Shown one piece after another: positions 21,844 to 35,450 of a stretch of DNA of 64,000 nucleotides. The position numbers and the translations under genes were made by a program. The stretch is from assembly GCA_034190875.2 (NCBI GenBank), contig CM067358.1, positions 71,272,097 through 71,336,096 on the forward strand, in the 5' to 3' direction. The notes under the pieces are model-generated. The model was not told where the DNA came from and did no database searches. It was given only the letters and a program-made list of their open reading frames with translations. Every line of letters begins with the position of its first letter. Position 1 is the first letter of the stretch. Source of the stretch: Urechis unicinctus. Taxonomy: Eukaryota; Annelida; Polychaeta; Xenopneusta; Urechidae.

Positions 21844-24743
21844 GTGAACATGCCTTTCATCAGCAAATGTGCCTCAAGCAAATTGCATGAACAATGGGGC
21901 TGTCAAGCGAAAAGCAGGTTAAGCGGAAAGGTCACAAAAGGTGTTCGAGACAAGCTGTTGGACTTGGCCGATAAAAAAACTCAAGCATCACTTTTCCAAG
22001 AAACGACCACACTTATGTGGAGACTGTACTGCAAAAGTGCTACATCTCTATCCTGGACTGTCAGTGAAGCAGCAGACAGTATCAGGGGGTATGTCCCCAT
22101 CCTCCAAACAGAGTAGCTCCGAAGAGATACCATCAACTAGTGGGACATGGTCAGTACCGGGAAAACTTTACTCAGCCCTCAACAGAGCACCCAGGAAGGG
22201 ATCACAGCAGACCCAACTCAGGATGATGAACATGTTCATGTACATCTTGAGATGGACACTGATGAGGCAGTGGAGGACTATCAAGCCTTTCAGCATACAC
22301 ATGCAAAAAGGTTTCAATTGGACACTGACTGAAACAGAACGATGTCAGCTTGCTTATGATCTTGGCATGTTAGAAAGTGTTCATGCAAATAAATATGCAT
22401 ATTCTAAGAAAAACAAAGACATAGATGCACTGTTAGCAGTTGATGTACTTCAAACACCTGAAAATGAAAGCAAAACTGTAAGTGCATTTTTGTCAGGTCT
22501 TGCAGGTGTGCCTTTAGGTTCTGTGGAGTTACTAGTATTAGTACAGCTGCATACAAGTTGTACAAATCTAAGGAATCAGCATTAAATCTGAGTGCTCTCA
22601 ATGTCACACTCCCTGTACATTTTAGAGAATCAGTTATTTTGTATACACTGACAGGGAATAAACTAGCATTACAAATTTTTGGGTCAGGGGGCGCACATGC
22701 TTCGTACAAGGCAGTACAAGCATGGTTGGCTAGTCTAGGATCATCTGTTAGTGATATCCCAGATGGTGATGTACTTGTTGCTTTTGATAATAATCAGGTA
22801 CTGCAGAGGCGCTGGAAAGTGCAACTTAGAAATGAGGTTAAGTGCAATATAGTCAATATCAACCTGGAAACAAAGTTACAAAATCAGGCAAGCTTAAAAC
22901 CTTGCGAGTGGATTCAAAAGCTTTTGTCCCATGAGGAGATACAATCCCTGAAGTACCTGGACCAAAATGAAGATATGAAGGAAGTACACTACACCCGCCT
23001 TCATGCCTATTGACATAGCGAAATTATTGCAGTTGCTGAAGAACAAGTAAAAGGGGAGTCCTTGACAGACATCATAGATAAGGAAGTAAATGACCAAAGA
23101 AGGGCAGCATCATACAAAACATGCTACAACTGCCATTTTGATGAAATACCTGTTAGTTAACTCACATGTCCAATGTGCAAAGTCAATGTGACCAAAAGCA
23201 AAATGAAATCCATGGGAATTGATGAACATGGCGATGCTCCTGCAACAATAGCTGCAGCTTCAAAGCCGGAGGAGTACAGACTCTTAGTAGGTGAGAAGTC
23301 ATCTGAAAGGCATTCACGTTCCGTTTCATATGAAAAGCATTTGGAAAAGACACATGAGTATCAAGTTTTTGAGGTTTATTTTAAAAATGGTCCGCTGAAA
23401 CCCAGAAGCATTCTTGTCTAGGAGCCTGTTTATGTTAATCCTTGCAGCTACGAAGCTGTTGCGATAGTTCTGAGAAACATTGGACACAAGGCTGGTGTTA
23501 AAAAGTACGGTAATCACCGTGAATGGGTAATTGTGGTGTGTGATGGCATACCATACACACTTTGTCGTGTGATACGGTCAATCTATACATGTCCCAGGTG
23601 TGATGTTGTCCTCAATGGTGTCCAAGAATGTACCAAACACAAATGTGTGCTGCACAGTGGTGAAAACATTGTATTTGCTCGAGAGTTTGAATGGGTTCTC
23701 TTACAACCCGGTATGGGACATGTGGAAATGAACATGGTTAAAGGGATTGTAGAATTAGGATGGGATGTTGTTTGGAAAGAGCTTGCAATATGTATGAATT
23801 TCCGTTCTGAGAATGCCCTGCAGTATTGCAAAAAAGTAAATGACCACCACAAGGGCTGGACATTGTGTCATATTGCTCGTCAGGCAATCACACGTGAATT
23901 GATTGTGCCTTTTGTTAGACAAGAATTAGTGAAACTCAACCCTGACCTCGCTGTAGCGTCATTTCTGAGGTTTGTCATGAAAGCACAAGATCCCAACTAT
24001 ACATTCATGGCAGACTTCACTTTTGAAGCACGCATGCCACCAGAGGTGTATAAATCTGTCTTTGAGTCCTCAACGCTGACTATTAGCGGAGATAAGTTCA
24101 CTGGAGATGGGTCAGACTTTCGTCTTGAGGAAATAAATAAGCAAGTTCAGCATTGGCTTCCAAATGTTCCATCAACACAGGATTGGAAAATTGCTTGCTG
24201 CAACTTTGACAAACTGTCGAAGCTAAGGACCACTGTCTTTGATCAGATGGGAGTTGCAGATCCCAAACAACGCCAATCACACCACAAACAAGACATTCAT
24301 GCTGATGTTGTTGCATTCTGAACCAAACTTAGGTCAGCGGAATATCTCTTCACCCCTAATGTGGTACGACCTCATGTGTCACTGGGAGGAGAACCTCTTG
24401 ACTTGGACCTAAGGTATTTTTGCGAGAAGCATGTGAAAATAGGGCAAAGTATGTTGACTGCTTCTTGGCGTATGAGAAATTGGCAGACCTGTCCAAGCCA
24501 AAACCGCCTTCTTTCAAGGAGTGCACCATCTTCATAAACAAAGAGGAGCGACAGAAAGATGCTGCTCTAGAAAACAAAACTGTTGCGGTCATCAAAACCT
24601 TAGTCGAGATTGGTATCCAAGGTAACTCTGATGAAATAGCTAGAGAAGCTCTGAACTCAATATGGCATGAATTACGCAAGAGCAAGAAGGCAACATTACT
24701 TGATTTCTATGCTGAGCTGCAAGAGTACATTTCCAAGATTTAA
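21844..24743 (+). pseudogene. Uncharacterised transposon-like protein gene, multiply interrupted
   Basis: A single intronless gene can be followed through five or more open pieces: 21844-22116, the overlapping frame to 22585, 22558-23013, 23173-23421, 23533-24321 and 24420-24743. Landmarks are DVLVAFDNNQVLQRRW, two Cys-x2-Cys pairs (CPMC, TCPRCD), LQPGMGHVEMNMVKGIVE and KKVNDHHKGWTLCH, then a C-terminal helical region. I recall the GHVEMNM and DNxQ blocks from large lineage-expanded protein families in invertebrate genomes, which I take to be mobile-element proteins. I cannot assign a transposase superfamily or catalytic residues. Stops (e.g. 23418, 24319) and frameshifts show it is dead. The last 120 bp are duplicated, inverted, at 52465-52586. 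Confidence 0.55.
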
Positions 24744-26123
24744 CAAATTCTTGTAACAGTTCTGAAGACTATCACAAGAACTGGGTCTCAAAATATTGGA
24801 AAATTTGCCATACTTTCTACGGGTTTTTTTTTAATTCGAAAATTTAGTCCACCACTGTTTAAAATTTGATATGCTGTAAAATTTGATCCTGTATGTAGTA
24901 ATTGAATATACTGTTGTGATCAAATATTCAATACTTTGATTACTTTCTTCTTACAAATAGTGTAATATTCATGGTTAGGTGAACATTCCAGTCATTGTCA
25001 GCAACAGATTTGTTGAATCCAAAGTGAGAAGAAGAGAGAACAATAACAATTGAATCATATTGGTTCAGTACTTCACTGTTTTGAAAATGGTGCAGTATTG
25101 AGAAACAATTTACATGTGATATCTTAAATATATCCCTTCACTCGGGAAAAAAATCAGTTTTATTCTGTTCTATAAGAATCACTTAACTAATATAAAATTG
25201 CACCAAATGAACTCTAAAAAGAACAAATACTTCAGAATCCAGTAGAACAGTCTTTTCATTCTGGCAAAAATACTTTTTTTATTTTTAGCTATAAGCATCA
25301 CCAAACAAGTACAGCTGGTGGTGAGGGACAACCTGCTTTAATTTATTCCTGCTAAATAGGTCATAAAAGGATACTCAAGTCACTTCTTAATTCATGTATG
25401 CATATTGCTTTTACATGAAAACATAAACGCAACTTATATAGTTTTGTCAAAACTCAAGAGAATGGCTTGAAAAATTCACGAAAAAAAATAGCTTCGGCAA
25501 ACTTGTGAAACAGTGTTGATAGTTGAATTTGGCGCATAAACGCTATTTGTTATCTCGTTTACGATTGTTTAAATGCCCGCAGAAGTAAACCAACTAAGTT
25601 GAATGTTATGGAACGTTTTCGCTTGCTCACAGGGTCAAAGTATGGTCGTACTTAAATCGAAGGACGTACTTCATTTTAAGTTCGTACTTAGATCTGCGCC
25701 GATCCGCGACCTGGTTAGGCCTCCCATCACCACGAAGCATATCATACACGAGCTAGAACTATTTCCTGTCCGGTTTCGTTGAGATGGGTCAGAATCCTCA
25801 TTATTCTATAACTGCACAAACTCCAGCTGATCTAGTGGCTGTTGATTTTTGGCCGCAATTTCAGACGAATGGTATGTTGTGTGAATTGATGATCAAGAGG
25901 CACCAGCAAAAACGTTTCTATTCTCGGAGAAGAGCTGTGGTAAGTCAATCAGGCTGGGTTAGTATATATTCCGATGGGGAATTCATTGACGGAGCATTGC
26001 TACCTGGGGTTTTATGGATCACAATCTATCTCATGATCAAAACAAAAACCTTTCACTGTAAAAACAGAGCTATTAATTGGGTCACATGGCATCTTATATG
26101 TGCTAAAAAGTATGTTGGAATTG

Positions 26124-26445
26124 TATAGCTCCATGCAACCATGACGTGCCTGATTCCCAAATGTGTAGCTCCATGTAACCATGACGTGTCTGATTCCCAA
26201 TTGTATAGCTCCATGTAACCATGACGTGTCAGATTCCCAATTGTATAGCTCCATGCCACCATGACGTGTCTGATTCCCTATTGTATAGCTACATGCCACC
26301 AGGACGTGTCTGATTCCCGATTGTATGGCTCCATGTAACCATGACGTGCCAGATTCCCATTTGCATATCTCCATGCAACCATGACGTGCCTGATTCCCAA
26401 TTGTATAGCTACATGCCACCAGGACGTGCCTGATTCCCAATTCGA
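26124..26445 (-). repeat. 40-bp tandem repeat, left arm, 8 copies
   Basis: Units contain ATTGTATAGCTCCATG, CAACCATGACGTG and CCTGATTCCC. Period 40 bp, about 8 units with small variants. Not a CRISPR: there are no unique spacers. Confidence 0.92.
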
Positions 26446-27349
26446 CCGAAAATACAATAATTTTTAAACTTCATACTGCAGATCAATTAATCGGCCAATG
26501 TTGCTGAGCGCGTGGGGTAGCTACAACTAACAAATATTCGACACTGTCGGACACATCATCAGAAAACAAGCTTCCTAATTGAATAATTAACCAACGCATC
26601 ACGAATATTATGCATCGGATCGGGTCTTTAATTGAATACAGGAATACAAAAAAGGCACAGTACGGAAAGGGTAATGCCTAATGAAATAATCAACCTCCTC
26701 TACTCCTACACAACAATTACTTGGCTTCTCATTCAGAGCTAATGTAGGTTGATTACAAGATTTGTATTGCAAATCCAATTAGAGAGGGCGCAATAGAACG
26801 TTTGCTTCTATCGTCACAATGATTGCTCTACCACTATTCCTGCAAGCGAACTTCGTAGACGTAATAAGCAGCTCTGTATGGCACACACCAAGACTGGCTT
26901 CTCAAGTGTCATGTTATGCATTATGGCTACATTACAGAGTCGGACCAGCAGGATGAAAACTAATAGACTTAGCCAGCTCTACACGACCAGCACCATTGGT
27001 AATGACTGAAAGCAAGGACCATATAACGAGAAATATGATATATCACCTAATTTCTTGCCACCAACTATGCTGTCCCATAATGGCAGATTTGGCACAAATG
27101 GAAGTAGATTAATGCAGATAAATGGGCAGTATTTTCAATGCACTAAAATAACCCCGGGACATATGTGAGGAACCAATACAATACATATCAATTAACTTGT
27201 GCTTCCTGGTGGTCTAAGTGTTGTTTATTACCCTCCCCCGCCAGATATATGGGTCAATTAATGACACAATCAGAACTATTTAGGTTACCCCTCCCCGCCC
27301 ACCAACAAACGGCGCAAGTACACCAACTCACTGTAAATAGGTTATCCTC

Positions 27350-27425
27350 CATTGGTCGCCTCCAACGACATGGAAGTGGAGACAGTGGGCCTATTCGACC
27401 CCCGGACCCACAGAAGGGGTGATGA
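27350..27425 (-). repeat. SINE-like conserved motif, copy 2
   Basis: Reverse complement carries GTGGGTCCGGGGGTCG, AATAGGCCCACTGT, CATGTCGT and AGGCGAC in the same order as at 766-850. Mirrored in the right arm. Confidence 0.5.
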
Positions 27426-30400
27426 TAGTAAGAGTCGATTACGATATTGATGCCACTTCAAAGATTAAAAAAATGAAATGCATCGCCACCAAAATATCCG
27501 GTTGACTCATGTCTCTAGGAATCATAGGATGGCGCGATCCGAGCCTCCATGTTTATGGTGTACAACTGAGCATTTTGCATAACGTGAACACAAACACTGT
27601 GAGTGTCCCGAGAGAAGGGGATGGTATCATTAATCGATAACACCTGCCGTGTGAATTGCTGCTTCTGAACATTGCGTTGTGCAACATATTGGTTTGCTGA
27701 CACAGATTCAAGCCTCAATAGCTGTGGAACAATAATGATGATTATTTTGCCATGTATTCTTCAGACTCTCAGTGATGTGCATGCTGGCCAATGCATCCAT
27801 GCATATTCTGGAACTGAACCAATGTAGAGAAACAATAAAAATCATATTGTTTACAGGAGACACTCGTAAAAGCACACTGGGTCCTGTCATTGTTTATGTA
27901 GCAATAATGAGTAGCGGGAAATAGTATTCCTGGAAATGTAAACGTTTAGTTGCTTGTGCCAATTTCATATCAGTCTTATTTCTACGGTTATATTTAGTTG
28001 AATGATATTCCAGATACTCCGTCAACAGCATGTCAAACGGAGGTTCTCTGTACATACATACACGGCGCAATATAATTAGGATACATCCTAAGGGTTACAT
28101 TCAAAGCATAATGGACAGGAGATCAATACTGACATCAGTTATATATTGATCCTTACTCATTCACGGGGAAGCTAGAACCAGTAAGTAGAACTTACAACAA
28201 AGTCAAGTCGAGCACTGGAAGTGTTCGGAGCATTTGGATAGCACAGAGCTGTTATAGGTCGAAACGCATTACTGTAACTCTGTGAATATTTTGTGGTTTA
28301 GAGGGAGGACTATTTTGCATCCACACGATTGAACTATTCCACTATGATAATGTCTACACTTTCCCTGTGGCAATGTCGTCAGCTATATGTAACAAGCAAT
28401 TTTTGGTGTACCTGCGGAAAACGCAGATACTTGGGTTTAATGGCATTCTCTCATTGTCATGACCGGAAACAGTACTCGCAGCATCAGTATTATGGAACAG
28501 GAAAGACTGTACGATGTTTACGTAGACCACGTGATAGGTCAACAATCCCGATATAGCATGCCATGTGGATGTTGTCATAAAATCACATTCCGCGAAATGT
28601 ACGCGTCAAAGCATGTGCACCCATGTTTTGAATTTAAGGTCTTTGCTTTTTGTTGCCATCAATAGTCTGATGGGCATCCTGAATATTGATCAGGTATGGT
28701 TCAGAAATTAACTGTTATTAGCAAAGAATGCTGTCTGTTATATGTTGATGTACATCAGTCAATCATATTTTCAATTCAAGTAACATTAGTGGGTAATAGC
28801 ATATATAGTTTATGAACCTCAAACTGCTTGAAATAATATTACAATGCTGCCGGTCAGATGTCGATACATTTGAAATAATATAAAAAAAATACGACAAGGC
28901 TGGTCAATTATAATTCCGTAGTTAGGGAGCTCTTGCTATGTTTATTTATCTGTTTGTTTCATATCAACAAATATTAGACTTATAAGTAAGCAGAAATTAG
29001 CAAATATATACAACCCCTACTTTATTCGAATCATAGTGCGAAAACATTTCCTACTGATGAAAGAATAGATGATCACATATCGGCGTAATGATGCAACAAT
29101 GATCACATATCGGTGTAATGATGCAAATTACGATACTCTTGAAAGGTAAGCCACAACATGTAAAATACGATCGATTATATGGCCTAATGAACCTATGGGT
29201 AAAACTGTCGTTTTGGCACAAAGAATATGCACAAACATTATCCGTAAAGTTCGCCGTTAGTCTGCAGTCTAGGCCATAATTCCACATGCGAACTGTAGAA
29301 TAAGCTTCTTTGCACTTCCTGTTATTTTGGTATCGGTTGACACAAACGGCTTATGTATTAGTTCAAATCTTTGTAGTTCATTCAAATTGCAGAAGTTTGC
29401 TTTTGTCTTGTGGTGACAAATCATAATTATTATTCGGACACAAAATTATGAAACATGACTAATATGCCAGGTTGTTTGCAGCACTGGATATTCGATTGTG
29501 TGCATGGTTTGTCTCCCTCATTGCCCGGTTACACTTCCAGCGTTACCAAGGCATTATTTTAATACCATCTCCTCTTTCAGTTGATCTTGGCACGAGTAAC
29601 CACGCATGTTCATTGTACGCCATCATTACCCAACTATAATGCAATTATTTCCGCCCAAGTGCACTAATCAAAATGAATATAACTCCGGGTGCTCTCCATA
29701 CGGCGCCACAGGCCACATGCAAATGTGAACGCGAGGCAGCTGTTGCAAGCCAAGTTGGCAAGCCCAGTGACATAGTTGATGTCGAAGCTCACGAACAAAC
29801 ACTTGAATAACCTGTTATTTCCTAATCCATTTGACCCCCTACGCTGAAGGTAAGCTCTGTCTATAGTTGCTTAGAGTACATGTCGTTTGCTGTCCGATTG
29901 TCGTTTAGTTACTCTGCATCAAATAGAACTGAATGCTCAAATGGAATTACACGAGTTCATGGTAGCTTTGTCGTTCTTGTTTTTAGGTCTACCACCCTGT
30001 GTTAACATCCAGTGTCATTTAGACTTGTTCCACGTAATGCCAAGTTCCGACCCGACCCAAATGTTTTTGCATGAAGAGGCCTTTGCCGTTTTTCATCCCA
30101 TCCATACAGGCTACAGCCATCCAAATCTTGACAGAACAGGTTGCATCGTCTGTACCCGATGTAAGATATTTTACCCTGGCACAGGTTGTCACCGATATTG
30201 GCCGTCTCGGACTGTGACAATAAAAACTATTCCTCATGGCAATACTTCAGATCGCTGCTCGTTTATCTGAGCATGTCCTTCATCTAACGTCCAAGGTGGT
30301 GACTTGGTGGTAGCGCCATTCTATATGTCATTTACCAAACACAGAAAACTGGATTTCGCTAGGGTTTGTGATCATTCGGATTCATACGCCAAAAACTTTT

Positions 30401-30855
30401 TCCAATGATGCTTCCTCTTTAAACATATTTTTAACCTAAGTCGCGCGCATTCGCATTGCCGATCAGATCAAGCAAGTTTCGCATTGTTGAATTTCAAACC
30501 ATTTGTTTTAAGATGTTATTCTGTACATTGCTCGACAAAATCTTAATATAAGTTATTGATTGTGAAGCGAAGACACCTGTTCAAAGATCAGCTCGGAGTT
30601 GGTCGTGAATGACGAAGACTGAATTATCATAGTAGCCCCTTGTACACAAAGCCAACTGCTCGTTTGAGCATACAACCCCAGCTAGTCCAATAATTACGCT
30701 ACGAAAGTGTTACTGTAGAACTAACACAGAACCATACGTTTGTACAAGCAACATTTGAACTGAGGCGACCTCATGTATATATTGAGTATTTACATGATAC
30801 GCCCATTCCAAATGTCGGTTGGTGCAAAAGAATGCTTCCTGTGCATGCATTGTAA

Positions 30856-32020
30856 ATGAGCAAAGCAATGTATATGTGTAACAGGCTCAATATGAGTGGG
30901 ACATCGAAAAGACAAATCCTCATGGGCGTCGTATGTTTCTTCGCTGGATATGTATTTTTTTCACACCTGGCGACAGCACAGTTTGATCGTTAAATATTCG
31001 GGCGATCAACCGACCCCAAAAATAGAAATAGAAAATATATCAAAATTATTTTCGGGCAGGTATGTCAGAAATTGCATTACACAAAATATCATCGGGAAAA
31101 TACCAGGAGATATATTGACCGAATATTACAAGCCTCTGGGTGAATCATCAGAAACTCGCGAACAAAGAAAGTCAGGATTCCAAGAGGTGTTTGACAAAAA
31201 AGCATGGGGACCAGGAGATCAGCACGAGCCTCATCAGTTAATTGCATCAGGTTTGTCATTGTTCCTGTGCCGAAATACTACATGGTATGTCAGGGAGGGC
31301 ACTTTGTTTAATTCCGGTAAGAGCATCAACTTGTTAGCCTTGTTAGATTACCTCCTCTGATGTTGCATTACAGGTCCTGGGTCTACACTTGATTGGAGCC
31401 AGGAAGCAATGGCGACTTTGCACACCGTTATCACACTGATCAAGAAGGAACTAGGTTTGACTCGGGTAAAGATGTTAGATATTCCATGTGGAGATATGGC
31501 CTGGATGAGTCGGTTTCTGAAATCCCGGGGTGACGTTGACTACACAGGATGGGATATTGTCCCCGATCTGATAACTCATCATAATGAAAAATATGCCAAC
31601 TATCCATGGAAATTCTATGTCCGTGATATTGTAGCGGACTACTTGAATGAATCGTACCATTTGATTCTGTCCAGATATTTATTGCAGCATTTATTCACTA
31701 AAGACGCCATGCTAGCAATGGATAAGTTCTCAAAGAGCGGTAGCAAGTTTGTACTGATGACATCATTTCCAAAACAACCCCATAATTACGAACTTACAAT
31801 TACAGCCATACGAATGCATCAACTAAATTTAGAGATTCCTCCTATAAACCTGGCCCCTCCGTTATGCATGAACAGGGATGGCCCGCCTGAGAAAGCCATG
31901 GAAGCCTTGCTAGGGTTGTGGAGCCTTCCATTGAAGCAAGTTAGAAAATGTGAAAAAACAGGCGCCTTTAAGATAAATGACCAAACATTTCATTCTTGTG
32001 CTGACTGGTCTGCTCGATGA
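30856..32020 (+). pseudogene. Methyltransferase-like gene, left-arm copy with a 1-bp frameshift
   Basis: Two exons, 30856-31250 and 31374-32020, with a 123-bp GT-AG intron. It is nearly identical to the right-arm gene, but the T run at 30955-30961 has seven T against six in the right arm. This shifts the frame straight after the predicted membrane anchor. Exon 2 remains fully open. Differences in exon 2 are few (for example IRMHQ against IRIHQ, CEKTGAF against CEKAGAF). A homopolymer sequencing error could mimic this frameshift. Confidence 0.7.
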
Positions 32021-32131
32021 ATCTTAAGTTAAACAGCATTTCCTGATGATCGTGTCCTTTGTGGGTAACTTCGCTTGGACTGGTATTTGTAAGGGCATTG
32101 TGTATTTTATTGAATTTTGGTTTATGTCTCA

Positions 32132-32137
32132 AATAAA
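32132..32137 (+). promoter_or_regulatory. AATAAA polyadenylation signal, left copy
   Basis: About 110 bp after the stop of the methyltransferase-like gene; mirrored at 35445-35450. Confidence 0.6.
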
Positions 32138-32255
32138 ATGAAAATGATCAGCTGTGATCAGCTGTAGTGTAAGCATCCAACCAAGTGTTTCTTTATTGAT
32201 AGAATGGTGCATTATCACTCGCCAGAGCAAGAAAATTACTCATCGATTAAACCTA

Positions 32256-32507
32256 TTATAATTTTGAGGATCTGCCTGGGACAAGATTGCAGTTGGCTGG
32301 AACCAAATAGCAAGTTGGGACGTGCGGCAGACAAGTCCGACATTCCCTGAGGTTTGATAGAGCAATACTATTTGAATAAAGCATCACCTTGTACAAGACA
32401 TGGTTTAACGCGGAGCAGTGACTTTCGTTGAGCAAGCTATGGCTGTTTCTTTTCCAAGGTCCACCGGTTGCTTTTATTGTAAAACATAATTGATAAATAC
32501 CTGTCAC
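32256..32507 (-). other. 83-codon open frame conserved in both arms, left copy
   Basis: Identical in translation to 35075-35326 (plus). The DNA around it has an upstream TTTTAG and a downstream AAG|GTGATG, so part of it could be an internal exon on the strand opposite to the methyltransferase-like gene. The GIYQLCFTIKATGG stretch is vaguely beta-strand-like. No family assigned; identity may only reflect the recent duplication. Confidence 0.25.
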
Positions 32508-33196
32508 TGCGGTATATGCGTTTCCAGGCCTAAAATGAAACCATCCGTTAAACTATGGCACGTTGGTGTACTGTTGAAACTGGGCATATATATCATCTTT
32601 CGCAGATAAAGCTTGAATCAAAGGGGGTAATACTAAATTATATCAATATGACAGAAGTGTGTCACACAGAAGCACATCTATCCAATTATGTTGATTAATG
32701 ATGGGTTCGGTGTAAATGTCTGGTGTTCTCAAGCGATGATTTTATGATCACAAGATTGGACAAAAGAATTATTGAAGTACTGAAGGGTATTTTACCACAT
32801 GCTCAATACATTACAATGAAAACAGTGATTAACTTGATAATGAGTTTATTGCAAACCCTGCACGTAGTTATCCATGTAGTAAACTAGAGATGCCGTCCCA
32901 GGCATCGTGCATAGATCATTTATTTTGAAAGGTTTGCGCTATCATGCCAGAGAAAGAAACCTCTTCTGAACTTCCTAGGGACATAATCGGTTAATGCCAA
33001 TCCTGAACAAAAACTCACGACTAAATAAGCGCGTCACCGGCTATTTGGCATGCATCGTACATAAGGCTGTTACAAAGGCGAGAATCACCAGAACAATGCT
33101 AGGTAAAGCCACATATTGTTGCCATGGGAACATGATACACGGATGGCGTACTTTATTCTTTTTAAGTGATATAGGGGTTTCAGTTGTAAAGCAGTA

Positions 33197-34387
33197 AATT
33201 GATCCCTTCCAACCCCATCCATCAGCCAGTCACCGCTATCACAGTAGGCTGATCCCAGCTAACCCCATCCAACAGCCACTCCTAATGCTTTCCTATGATA
33301 TTATCATTTCAGGGGATCAGCCCACAATTATAGTAATCAGTGGCTGTGGGATGGGGTTGGCAGGGATCAGCCTGCTGTTATAGCGGTCAGTGGCTGTGGG
33401 ATGGGGTTGGCAGGGATCAGCCTGCTGTTATAGCGGTCAGTGGCTGCGAGATAGGGTTTATAGGGATCACTTTGCTCACTTTATAGCGATAAGTGCCTGT
33501 GAGATGGGGTTGGCAGGGATCGCCTTGCTGTTGTAGCAGTCGGTGGCTGTCGAAAGGGCTTGGCATGGATCATTTTACTGTTATAGCGGTCTGTAGCTGG
33601 AGGATGGGGTTGGCAGGGATCACCTTGCTGTTATAGCGGTCAGTGGCTGTGGGATGGGGTTGGCAGGGATCAGCCTTCTGTTATAGTGGTCAGTGGCTGT
33701 GGGATGGGGATGGCAGGGATTAGCCTACTGTCAGTGGCTGTTGGATGGGGTTGGCTGGGATCAGCCTACTGTGATAGCGGTCACTGGCTGTTGGATGGGG
33801 TTGACAGGGATCACCTTTCTGTTATTGGTCAGTTAGGTGTGCGCATGATTTAAATATTCAGCTCTTTCCTTTATTTGTCTTTTGAATTATTTATTGATGG
33901 CCAGTTTATTGTTTGACTATCGTTTAAGCATAGTTTACATATTATTACTTATGTTTTACCTGTGCTCGTGATGACATTGTATGTCCTGACAACGCATGAT
34001 TACTGGCAAATTTTGGTCTACTTAAAACTTAGTCTGTAAATCGATATTCATGGAACATAGTCAATGTTATAAGTCAGTGTTATAACCCCGAAGGGGATCA
34101 ACCATTAACAACTACACTATTTAATGCTAGATATAGAGCCTGGCCCGGACCTACTTGTTAATGAGATATGTCTTTTTCGGTGTTTTGGCGCTTGGTGCTC
34201 GGACGACTTATCTTAGTAAAGCAACGTCAATAACTCTTTGCTTACTATGTATCATAGAGCTAAATAACACACAGCTCAATGTGAATATTCCAGCTCTACT
34301 TAGATGAGCATCAAAGAAATGAAATTTAAAAAAATTCCAAAAAGCAGTCATTTCTAGTTTCTAAAAATGTATAAAAGATTCGGATCT
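33197..34387. repeat. Palindrome spacer with 50-bp satellite
   Basis: 33199-33285 holds about two units in plus orientation and 33310-33835 about ten in minus orientation (GGTTGGCAGGGATCA, GTTATAGCGGTCAGTGG). This is the same 50-bp satellite as at 13417-14003. The rest (33836-34387) is unique AT-rich sequence with no gene. Confidence 0.88.
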
Positions 34388-35074
34388 GCTTTACAACTGA
34401 AACCCCTTTATCACTTAAAAAGAATAAAGTACGCCATCCGTGTATCATGTTCCCATGGCAACAATATGTGGCTTTACCTAGCATTGTTCTGGTGATTCTC
34501 GCCTTTGTAACAGCCTTATGTACGATGCATGCCAAATAGCCGGTGACGCGCTTATTTAGTCGTGAGTTTTTGTTCAGGATTGGCATTAACCGATTATGTC
34601 CCTAGGAAGTTCAGAAGAGGTTTCTTTCTCTGGCATGATAGCGCAAACCTTTCAAAATAAATGATCTATGCACGATGCCTGGGACGGCATCTCTAGTTTA
34701 CTACATGGATAACTACGTGCAGGGTTTGCAATAAACTCATTATCAAGTTAATCACTGTTTTCATTGTAATGTATTGAGCATGTGGTAAAATACCCTTCAG
34801 TAATTCAATAATTCTTTTGTCCAATCTTGTGATCATAAAATCATCGCTTGAGAACACCAGACATTTACACCGAACCCATCATTAATCAACATAATTGGAT
34901 AGATGTGCTTCTGTGTGTGACACACTTCTGTCATATTGATATAATTTAGTATTACCCCCTTTGATTCAAGCTTTATCTGCGAAAGATGATATATATGCCC
35001 AGTTTCATCAGTACACCAACGTGCCATAGTTTAACGGATGGTTTCATTTTAGGCCTGGAAACGCATATACCGCA

Positions 35075-35326
35075 GTGACAGGTATTTATCAATTATGTTT
35101 TACAATAAAAGCAACCGGTGGACCTTGGAAAAGAAACAGCCATAGCTTGCTCAACGAAAGTCACTGCTCTGCGTTAAACCATGTCTTGTACAAGGTGATG
35201 CTTTATTCAAATAGTATTGCTCTATCAAACCTCAGGGAATGTCGGACTTGTCTGCCGCACGTCCCAACTTGCTATTTGGTTCCAGCCAACTGCAATCTTG
35301 TCCCAGGCAGATCCTCAAAATTATAA
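35075..35326 (+). other. 83-codon open frame conserved in both arms, right copy
   Basis: Counterpart of 32256-32507; downstream of and opposite to the methyltransferase-like gene. Function not recognised. Confidence 0.25.
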
Positions 35327-35444
35327 TAGGTTTAATCGATGAGAAATTTTCATGCTCTGGCGAGTGATAATGCACCATTCTATCAATAAAGAAACACTTG
35401 GTTGGATGCTTACACTACAGCTGATCACAGCTGATCATTTTCAT

Positions 35445-35450
35445 TTTATT
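35445..35450 (-). promoter_or_regulatory. AATAAA polyadenylation signal, right copy
   Basis: TTTATT on the plus strand, about 110 bp downstream of the stop of the right-arm methyltransferase-like gene. Confidence 0.6.

Larger units (their letters stand above)
24744..30855. other. Left-arm sequence without supported genes
   Basis: Apart from the repeats listed separately, only short frames occur. One frame, 25784-26128 from an ATG, is kept for about 77 codons in the right arm (51414-51181) with few substitutions, but the right copy ends earlier at a stop and no family is recognised. A short direct repeat (CACATATCGGCGTAATGATGCA) is present at 29070-29125. Confidence 0.4.
24623..33196 (+). repeat. 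Left arm of a giant imperfect palindrome (8.57 kb)
   Basis: The whole segment recurs as reverse complement at 34388-52586. Anchors in mirror order: pseudogene tail 24623/52586, 40-bp tandem repeat 26124/51080, SINE-like motif 27350/49745, motif near 29051/43485, methyltransferase-like gene 30856/36725, inner end 33196/34388. Divergence by eye is about 1-3 percent. The left arm begins inside the broken gene at 21844-24743, whose upstream part is not duplicated. Confidence 0.95.

Noticed and set aside
26012..26440. 142-codon minus frame with repeated Trp-Leu-His-Gly peptides, and its mirror at 50637-51104
   Set aside because: The 40-bp unit repeats out of phase with codons and shifts through all frames every 120 bp; the peptide repeat is a by-product.
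26124..26445. CRISPR-like array
   Set aside because: Units are directly tandem with no unique spacers, in a eukaryotic context.
32994..33197. 67-codon frame at the inner end of the left arm, mirrored at 34326-34586
   Set aside because: Conserved only because the arms are recent duplicates; no motif, and the right-hand copy runs out of the arm into unrelated sequence.
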